From S015-6 sp964479535 (GTDB taxonomy: Bacteria; Desulfobacterota; DSWW01), in the NCBI GenBank assembly GCA_964479535.1, contig CAYZMM010000008.1, positions 77,898-141,897 on the forward strand: DNA of 64,000 nucleotides. Reading direction: 5' to 3'. The notes beneath the pieces are model-generated. The model saw only the letters and a list, made by a program, of their open reading frames with translations, made no database searches and had not been told where the DNA came from. The position numbers were made by a program, and so were the translations under genes. Below are positions 58,154 to 64,000 of this stretch, piece after piece (position 1 is the stretch's first letter; every line of letters begins with the position of its first letter).

Positions 58154-58906
58154 CTAACCCTGCATCGAAAGCCATTTCGCGAAGCGAGAGGCATCCCGGG
58201 CGGCATTCGGGGTCTGCCAGACGAAGAAGCCCTCCCCTGCCCCCTCTCCCGCATCGAGGGCCGCGCTCCGGATGCGGAAGAAGTCGTCCTCCGTGTAGCC
58301 GCTCCGGCCTCTTGTCTTCTCCCGCATCCGGAAATAGCGTATATCCCCTGACGCAGGTCGGACGAGAAGCGGATCGAGCCCTGGAACCAGGCCGCACTCC
58401 CTGCAGATGCCCTCGGTTTCCTCCGGTTCCCAGATCCCGTCCGGCTCCCAGACGAGATGATATGCGCCCCTTTCGATGGTGGTGAAGAAACGACGCAAGT
58501 TCTCCCGGTTGCCCCGGGTGGGCGTAAAGGAGGCCGGTGTCTGAAACACGACCGCCCGGGCGCCCAGGATCTCGGCCGCCCTCTGCACCACTTCCCAGGC
58601 CCAAAGCGTCTGTTCGCCGGGCTGGAAGAACCCGAATCGGTCCCGGGCCGGGGCATCCCACGACCGCCGGATTCGCTGATATCCCGGATAGGTCGCCGGA
58701 TGGGTGATGAGCTGCCATGCCCGGAGAGAAAAGGCGAACCCCACCGGCGCAGCCTTCCGCCACCGTGCGAGGGTCCGTTCCTTGGGAGGATCGAAGAACG
58801 TCTCCTGAACCTCGACCAGGTTGAACTCTCGAAAGTATTCGGAGAGTTTCATCGAGAAGCCGGCGCAGCCGATCTTCCAGTCCATCCCGGGCTCCACACC
58901 TTTCAT
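58154..58906 (-). CDS. DUF72 family protein
   Basis: A 250-residue TIM-barrel-like protein of the DUF72 (YecE) family. It shows WKIGCAGFSMKLSEYFREFNLVEVQETFFDPP near the start, FAFSLRAWQLITHPATY, LGARAVVFQTPASFTP and YFRMREKTRGRSGYTEDDF near the end. Biochemical function is unknown. ATG at 58906 follows AGAGGGGG; ATG at the internal MDWKIGCAGF is also possible. The longer frame upstream is not supported. Confidence 0.82.
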   Translation of the reverse strand: MKGVEPGMDWKIGCAGFSMKLSEYFREFNLVEVQETFFDPPKERTLARWRKAAPVGFAFSLRAWQLITHPATYPGYQRIRRSWDAPARDRFGFFQPGEQTLWAWEVVQRAAEILGARAVVFQTPASFTPTRGNRENLRRFFTTIERGAYHLVWEPDGIWEPEETEGICRECGLVPGLDPLLVRPASGDIRYFRMREKTRGRSGYTEDDFFRIRSAALDAGEGAGEGFFVWQTPNAARDASRFAKWLSMQG

Positions 58907-58998
58907 CGCGCCCCCTCTCTTTTCCATCTCGATCCGCTCCGGCCGGACCCGGCAGGCGGTTGAAAAACCCCTGAACGTCTGTAGGGGCGATCGGACAT

Positions 58999-60012
58999 TC
59001 ACGGTGCTGTGTGAGATCGCTTTCTGTGCAGTCCCTCCTGCAGGGCCTGCCAGCGATGGAACTGGCTGCAGATCACGGCAAACTGATCCTGGTCGTCCAC
59101 ATCCAGGGCCGCACCTCCGTAAGTCGTCGTGGCCATGCCAAACCGGGTTCGCAACAGGGTGCCGATATCCCCCGCCACCCGCTCCTTGTCCAGGAACCGG
59201 CGGAGCAGCCCGTTCAGGGGCGCCAGCCAGCCGACCCGCCCGAGAAGTCGACACACGTGGAGGAGGAAGAACCGGAAGAGGATCCCTGCCGTAAGCTCGG
59301 GAAGAGGGAGCATTTCCCTGAAGAGAAGGCACACGTTCCGCCATTTCTTCTGGTAACGAAACCGGTACAGCAATTGGGCGTAATCGGGATTGATCACCCG
59401 GAACACCCGCACCAGGTGCAAATTGTTCTGCCGCTCTCTTGATTCCTTGAAGTGGAAATAGGCAAGCCGGATCCCGGGCGTCTCCCCCTGCGGGTAGTAA
59501 GGCTCCAGCGCCTTCTCGGGTGTGACTCCCACGACGTAGTCGTACCGGGTCATGTCGCACCCTTCGATGAACTCCTCCAGTTCGTAGTGGGTCAGCAGGG
59601 GCATGTCCGATCCGAGGAAGAGGACCACCTTGTCCCCGTGTCGCTCACGAAGGATATCCTCGGGCAGCGGCGTTCCGTCCGCTTCTCTGGAAGGCAGGGT
59701 CTCCAGAAACGTATTCCACCCATTCTCGAAGAAGGAGTCCCACTGCTCGACGACGACCACCTCTTTCTGCCCCTCCCCCCCGACCCCCGCACTTCCCAGG
59801 GCGGCGAGCATCTCTTCCCTGGGCCCCACAACGAAGATACGGTGAACGTAGCGACACCGCTGCAGGGCGGAGATCACGTGGCCGACCACCGGCTTTCCCT
59901 CGACCCGGAGCAGCGCCTTGTTCTCTCCGCCTACAGGCTTGTAGGCACCGCGGTCCCCGGCCAGCACGACCGCGTCCAGCGACACCCTCGGATCCTTCCC
60001 CTCTGCAGGCAT
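58999..60012 (-). CDS. NTP-transferase domain protein (MobA-like)
   Basis: A 337-residue protein. The N-terminal ~200 residues are a nucleotidyltransferase fold: VVLAGDRGAYKPVGGENKALLRVEGKPVVGHVI, a variant loop followed by a conserved lysine, and LFLGSDMPLLTHYELEEFIEG with the metal-binding Asp. The C-terminal third is hydrophobic-helical (LTAGILFRFFLLHVCRLLGRVGWL) and may contact the membrane. It differs from the enzyme at 34695. It could supply another activated headgroup or cofactor nucleotide; the substrate is unknown. Confidence 0.78.
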   Translation of the reverse strand: MPAEGKDPRVSLDAVVLAGDRGAYKPVGGENKALLRVEGKPVVGHVISALQRCRYVHRIFVVGPREEMLAALGSAGVGGEGQKEVVVVEQWDSFFENGWNTFLETLPSREADGTPLPEDILRERHGDKVVLFLGSDMPLLTHYELEEFIEGCDMTRYDYVVGVTPEKALEPYYPQGETPGIRLAYFHFKESRERQNNLHLVRVFRVINPDYAQLLYRFRYQKKWRNVCLLFREMLPLPELTAGILFRFFLLHVCRLLGRVGWLAPLNGLLRRFLDKERVAGDIGTLLRTRFGMATTTYGGAALDVDDQDQFAVICSQFHRWQALQEGLHRKRSHTAP

Positions 60013-60327
60013 GAAAGGCTCCCGTCCAGGGTCAAGCCATGATGCCCGAATGGATTTCGGAGTCCCTTTTTACTAGAACAGGGAAAAGCGAAGCAAGCCC
60101 CACTGGGTCCGGCCTTTCCGGGCGCCAGAAACCGTCCGCATCTCAGCCGGGCTTTTTTTCCCGAACCGCCACATTCCGCCCATTTTTGCCTTGAAATATA
60201 TGTTTTAATATATTATGAAAGACAGAAATTGGCTACCTCATAGAGAGTTGAGGCTCATTGACAGGCGTCGGCATCCGTCCGAAATCGTTTATATAAAGCG
60301 ATTAACAAACAAAGGAGGAGAAGGAGT
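60013..60327. other. AT-rich intergenic region before the HU gene
   Basis: 315 bp without a recognisable gene. A promoter-like pair for the HU gene is TTGAAA (60191-60196) and TATGAA (60214-60219) with a 17-bp spacer, in a locally AT-rich stretch. A TTTATATAAAG box at about 60288 could be a second start site. Confidence 0.45.
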
Positions 60328-60609
60328 ATGACCAAAGCCGAACTGATTGACAAGGTAGCGCAGCAGATCGCCAAGTCCGCGGACGTCAGCAAGAAGGCAA
60401 CGGGGGAAATCATCGACCTGGCTTTTGCGGAGATCGCAAAGTCAATCAAGAAGGAGAAGCGTTTCAGTTATCCGGGCTTCGGGACCTTCAACGTGAAGAG
60501 CCGCAAGGCAAGAAAGGGCCGCAATCCGCAGACCGGCGAGGTCATCAACATCAAGGCGAGCAAGGCGGTCTCGTTCAAGGCGGCGCCCGAGCTGAAGAAG
60601 AAGCTGTAG
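60328..60609 (+). CDS. hup: HU-family DNA-binding protein
   Basis: A 93-residue histone-like protein. It starts MTKAELIDKVAQQIAKSADVSKKATGEIID, contains the beta-arm region GFGTFNVKSRKARKGRNPQTGEVINI with the proline that intercalates DNA, and ends ASKAVSFKAAPELKKKL, the family C-terminus. ATG follows AAAGGAGGAGAAGGAGT, a strong ribosome-binding site suited to an abundant protein. Confidence 0.96.
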   Translation: MTKAELIDKVAQQIAKSADVSKKATGEIIDLAFAEIAKSIKKEKRFSYPGFGTFNVKSRKARKGRNPQTGEVINIKASKAVSFKAAPELKKKL

Positions 60610-60640
60610 CCGGCCGGCCGTACGCGTCCAGGGGGGAGAT

Positions 60641-60669
60641 AGTGCCGAGGAGCATGCCTCCTCGGCACT
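60641..60669. terminator. Perfect 12-bp hairpin between convergent hup and EF-G genes
   Basis: AGTGCCGAGGAG, loop CATGC, CTCCTCGGCACT. It lies 31 nt after the hup stop and 38 nt beyond the EF-G stop, so it could terminate both. It lacks a long T-tract on either side. Confidence 0.65.
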
Positions 60670-60707
60670 CTCGTGTCCGTCCCTTCCGTTCCCCGGCAAG
60701 ACCCTCT

Positions 60708-62756
60708 CTACTTCTTTTCCTGCGCCTCGTCGAATCGTTCAAATTGCATCGTAAACGTTCCCCGGCCCTTGCTGGCGGACCGCAGGTCCGTCGAATAACC
60801 GAACATCTCCGACAGGGGGATGGAGGCGCGGATCCCGGTGATCTGCCGCTTCGGAAGAATCTCGAGAATCTTCCCCCTGCGCGCCTGTATGTCCCCGATC
60901 ACCCCGCTCGCGTATTCCTCCGGAACGACAATGTCGACCGCCATGATCGGCTCGAGCAGAATGGGACTTCCCTTTTCGTAGGCGCGCTGGAAGGTGGTGG
61001 CCGTGGCGATCCGGAAGCCCAGGGGGGTCGAAACCCCCTCCCTGTACTCGGCGGAGATGAGCCTCCCCTCCACGTCTACAATCGGGTACCCCCCGAGCGA
61101 GCCGCTCACGCAGGACTCGCGAAAGGCCTCTTCGACGGCCTGAAAGCATTCGGGAGGAAGAAACGCTTCCTCCGGCGAGGAATGGACGAACCGGATTCCG
61201 GACCCACGATCCAGGGGTACGATCTTCAGAACGACCGTACCGGCCTGCTGTTTCCCCTGGATCTCTCGCGAGAACTCGCCACGCTCCTCGGCGGGCCGCG
61301 TGATCGTCTCGCGATAGACGACCTGAGGCCGGCCTACATTCGCGTGAACGAAGAACTCCCTCGTCAACCTCTGCACCAGAACGTTCAGGTGGAGCTCCCC
61401 CATCCCGGATATGAGGATCTGGCCGGACTCCTCGTCAAACCGGAACCGAAAGGTCGGGTCTTCTGCAGCCAGTTTCTCCAGGCTGGCGAAGAGCTTCTCC
61501 TGGTCTGCAATGCTCTTCGGCTCAATGGCAATGGAGATGACCGGCTCCAGAAACTGCATCGGTTCCAGGACGACCGGGGATTGCTCCTCGCAGAGCGTGT
61601 CCCCCGTTCGGACCGTCTTGAGGCCCGTGGCCGCCACGATATCGCCCGGGTTCGCCTCCTGAATCCGCTTGCGCTGGTTCGCGTGCATCTGAAAGAGCCG
61701 GGCGATCCGCTCTTTTTCGCCGAGACTCGCGTTGAAGAGAACCTTCTCCGGCTTGATGGTCCCGGAGTAGACCCGCAGGTAGCTCAGTTTGCGCCCCTCC
61801 TCCATGGCGACCTTGAACACCAGGGCGGTCAAAGGCTCCTTCACGTTCGCTTCACGCTGGACCGGCGAGTGATCGGCAGGATGGAACCCTGTAATCGGGG
61901 GTACTTCCAATGGGGAGGGAAGGTAGTCGACAACGGCGTCGAGCAGGGGTTGCACGCCACGATTCCGATAGGCCGCGCCGCAGAAGACAGGCGTTATCTC
62001 CAGACTGAGCGTCGCTTTCCGAATGGCCCGGCGGATTTCCGCTTCGGTGATCTCCTCCTCGTGAACATACTTCTCCATCAGGCCGTCGTCACATTCGGCG
62101 ACCTTCTCGATCAAGGCGTCGCGCTTCTCCTTCGCCTGCGCCTCGAGCTCACCCGGGATCTCCACGTCGCGATAGGTGGCCCCGAGTTCCTCCTCCTCCC
62201 AGACAACGCCGCACATCCGGACCAGATCGACGATCCCCATGTGCCTCTCCTCGATCCCGAGAGGGATCTGGCAGCAAACGGGGTTCGCACCGAGCTTCTT
62301 CTTCATCATCTCGACCGCACCCTCGAAATCGGATCCGACCCGGTCCATCTTGTTGATGAAGGCGAGACGGGGAACCCGGTAGCGGTCGGCCTGATGCCAG
62401 ATGGTTTCGGATTGGGGCTCCACCCCCTCCACTGCGGAAAAGATGAAGACGGCGCCGTCCAGCACCCGCAGTGACCGCTCCACCTCCACCGTGAAATCCA
62501 CGTGGCCGGGCGTGTCGATGAGGTGAATCTCACATCCTCCCCAATCGAGAAGGGTCACCGCCGAGGTGATGGTGATCCCCTTTTCCTGCTCCTCGGGCAT
62601 CCAGTCCATGACGGCCTGGCCGTCGTGCACCTCTCCCATGCGGTGGATCCTGCCTGCATAGTAGAGGATTCGCTCGGTCAGGGTCGTCTTGCCCGCATCG
62701 ATGTGGGCTACGATACCGATGTTTCGAATCCCATGGATTCGTGATTTTTCAGCCAT
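60708..62756 (-). CDS. fusA: Translation elongation factor G
   Basis: GTPase that moves tRNA and mRNA through the ribosome. The 682-residue protein has G1 AHIDAGKTT, switch I/G2 EEQEKGITITSAVT, G3 DTPGHVDFT, G4 INKMD, then domains II-V, including GMGELHLNVLVQRL and the domain IV/V segments IQARRGKILEILPK and IPLSEMFGYSTDLRS. It stands alone rather than in a str operon, so it may be one of two EF-G copies. ATG at 62756 follows no operon partner. Confidence 0.94.
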   Translation of the reverse strand: MAEKSRIHGIRNIGIVAHIDAGKTTLTERILYYAGRIHRMGEVHDGQAVMDWMPEEQEKGITITSAVTLLDWGGCEIHLIDTPGHVDFTVEVERSLRVLDGAVFIFSAVEGVEPQSETIWHQADRYRVPRLAFINKMDRVGSDFEGAVEMMKKKLGANPVCCQIPLGIEERHMGIVDLVRMCGVVWEEEELGATYRDVEIPGELEAQAKEKRDALIEKVAECDDGLMEKYVHEEEITEAEIRRAIRKATLSLEITPVFCGAAYRNRGVQPLLDAVVDYLPSPLEVPPITGFHPADHSPVQREANVKEPLTALVFKVAMEEGRKLSYLRVYSGTIKPEKVLFNASLGEKERIARLFQMHANQRKRIQEANPGDIVAATGLKTVRTGDTLCEEQSPVVLEPMQFLEPVISIAIEPKSIADQEKLFASLEKLAAEDPTFRFRFDEESGQILISGMGELHLNVLVQRLTREFFVHANVGRPQVVYRETITRPAEERGEFSREIQGKQQAGTVVLKIVPLDRGSGIRFVHSSPEEAFLPPECFQAVEEAFRESCVSGSLGGYPIVDVEGRLISAEYREGVSTPLGFRIATATTFQRAYEKGSPILLEPIMAVDIVVPEEYASGVIGDIQARRGKILEILPKRQITGIRASIPLSEMFGYSTDLRSASKGRGTFTMQFERFDEAQEKK

Positions 62757-62879
62757 GTCGAGCCAGACGATCCGTTGAAAAGGAGGCCGGATGCTTCCAT
62801 TGGGAAGCCTGCCATGTTAGCACGCGGCAAGGGCACCTTCAACAAGGATGCGCGACAGGGACGGAGCCGGAATCCCACT

Positions 62880-63896
62880 TCACTGCAGAGAAGGCATCAG
62901 CTCGAGGGCTTTCATCAGATCCTCGGCCTCCTTCAACTTCCTTACGACTTCCCGCCGGTCGGGATCGAGCCGCAGCGCCGTCTTCCAGTAGCGGCAGGCC
63001 TCCTCCGGCGCAGCGCTCTCGAACGCTTCGTCCCCCAGCCTGTCGAAGTGAGAGGCCCCCTCGTCCCTGCAGGCCTCCATTGCCGTTCTCGCCTCCTTCC
63101 GGTGGGGAGAACTCTTCGGAACGGAACCGAAGAACTTGCACGCCTTCTCGTATTCGCCGTTCTCCAAGGCAAGCTTGCCTCGCCGGATCGTTTCCCGATC
63201 CTTCTTGCCCGTGTCTATCTTGCGGGGCGGGAAGACCGGAATCTTCAGCGTAGAGCCCTTCTCGAGCACGGTGGGGTCTTCGAGCCGGTTGTAGTCGGCC
63301 AGGAAGAGACGCAACCTCTTGTCCCGGTAGTGCTTTCGAGCCAGTGCCTCCAGGCTGTCTCCCTCCTCTACCGGGTGCAGAACGATTTTCGCGGGATGGG
63401 AGCTGCCGAACAGCTGGCTGCCGAGCCGGCCCGCCTCGTCCTTGCCTTCGTCGCATGGCGGCATCCAGGGAACTCGAAGACGATGGTAGCGCCCCACTTT
63501 TTCCGGGGAGGAAATGCCGTTCGCACGGGCGATCACCGTCCATTTCTCCCCGTCACCGTAATAGTAGGCTGCGATCCCGGAAAGGGTGTTGCCCGGATAG
63601 ACGGTGCTGTACAGCTTCGTGTTCAGCTTCTCCCAGTAGAAACGCACCTCCGGATCATCGGGGCTCCTCTGCAGGGCTGCTTCGAGGATGCCTCGAGCCT
63701 CCTTCACCTCCCACTGAAGCATGTGTTGCCTGGCCGCCTCGACCATCGCACGGATCTCCGCTTCCTCCCTGACTTCCGCCTGCCTCCTGAGTTCCTCCTG
63801 CCGTATACGTTCCTGCTCCGCGGTGGCGCAGCCGAACAGGCCCCCCCCCACGAGGAGCAGACTAGCCAGAATTGTCACTTTCCGGAATTTTTTCAT
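62880..63896 (-). CDS. LysM-domain lipoprotein with TPR-like C-terminus
   Basis: A 338-residue envelope protein. The lipoprotein signal is ILASLLLVGGGLFGC with lipidated Cys at about 23; a run of nine Gs encodes part of it. A charged coiled coil follows (QEELRRQAEVREEAEIRAM). Two LysM-like peptidoglycan-binding repeats are VYPGNTLSGIAAYYYGDGEKWTVIARANGI and VEEGDSLEALARKHYRDKRLRLFLADYN, then TPR-like repeats (EKACKFFGSVPKSSPHRKEARTAM, EEACRYWKTALRLDPDRREV). It probably links the outer membrane to the cell wall. Confidence 0.85.
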   Translation of the reverse strand: MKKFRKVTILASLLLVGGGLFGCATAEQERIRQEELRRQAEVREEAEIRAMVEAARQHMLQWEVKEARGILEAALQRSPDDPEVRFYWEKLNTKLYSTVYPGNTLSGIAAYYYGDGEKWTVIARANGISSPEKVGRYHRLRVPWMPPCDEGKDEAGRLGSQLFGSSHPAKIVLHPVEEGDSLEALARKHYRDKRLRLFLADYNRLEDPTVLEKGSTLKIPVFPPRKIDTGKKDRETIRRGKLALENGEYEKACKFFGSVPKSSPHRKEARTAMEACRDEGASHFDRLGDEAFESAAPEEACRYWKTALRLDPDRREVVRKLKEAEDLMKALELMPSLQ

Positions 63897-64000
63897 GGAG
63901 AATCCTCCTCACGAAACCTCTCTTCAGGCTTGGGGCAGGCGCAACCTCCCCGCCCCGTTTTTCCTCCTCTGTCTTTTCGGTCATTTCTGCCGGATCCTAA

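Noticed and set aside
1..64000. tRNA or rRNA genes
   Set aside because: No cloverleaf with a recognisable T-loop and no rRNA-like sequence was noticed when reading both strands; a covariance search was not possible.

Overview
This window reads as the chromosome of a high-GC, Gram-negative, probably anaerobic bacterium. The best guess is a Desulfobacterota (former Deltaproteobacteria) syntroph or sulfate-reducer relative. The grounds are a dcw cluster with a PASTA-tailed FtsI, Omp85 and TolC outer-membrane proteins, a PPi-type phosphofructokinase, split-type methylmalonyl-CoA mutase, 2-hydroxyacyl-CoA dehydratase/benzoyl-CoA-reductase-like subunits and several B12 radical-SAM proteins. The lineage is an inference; no rRNA or tRNA gene was seen. 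A run of 10 Ns at 29334-29343 shows that this is a draft scaffold.

Layout. 1-7503 (minus strand): mraZ-rsmH-ftsL-ftsI-murE-murF-murD with a clear promoter and MraZ boxes. mraY is absent from its usual place between murF and murD, where an inverted heptamer-repeat element sits instead. 7.6-21.7 kb: a mixed housekeeping block (NamZ-like DUF1343 protein, cysC, SagB-type nitroreductase, PPi-PFK, acyl-CoA dehydrogenase, DUF3467 protein, SDR, MFS, hflK-hflC, a pRiA4b ORF-3-like/TPR protein and an Omp85-like protein). 21.9-31.1 kb: acyl-CoA metabolism (dehydratase pair, acyl-CoA ligase, methylmalonyl-CoA mutase, carboxyltransferase) around tatB-tatC. 31.3-32.4 kb: J-domain protein and ndk.

32.5-51.3 kb is the unusual part. 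A resident plus-strand operon (flippase-like protein, HAD phosphatase, nucleotidyltransferase, ATP-grasp ligase, class III aminotransferase, Gfo/Idh oxidoreductase, and a CDP-alcohol phosphotransferase fused to a degenerate nucleotidyltransferase) is followed by lipid-trafficking genes (MlaC/HpnM-like, TolC-like, HpnN-like RND). Together they suggest synthesis, flipping and export of a phosphodiester-linked, possibly amino- or aminoacyl-modified lipid headgroup. The operon is split by a 6-kb lower-GC cassette (about 35.4-41.3 kb) carrying second versions of the ATP-grasp ligase, flippase and CDP-alcohol phosphotransferase plus a B12 radical-SAM enzyme. The cassette is bracketed by a ~308-bp direct repeat whose recombination would restore the operon exactly. 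Inside it, an ORF-less group II intron remnant sits in the leader of the second flippase gene, directly after a hairpin that also precedes the first flippase gene.

51.3-64.0 kb: zinc-ribbon membrane protein, macro-domain protein, two-component system, a second B12 radical-SAM protein, unknown proteins, a DUF72 protein, a second nucleotidyltransferase, HU, an EF-G and a LysM lipoprotein. Four intergenic loci carry a 7-bp repeat family (AAAGGTG/AAAGGTC), three of them as inverted pairs.
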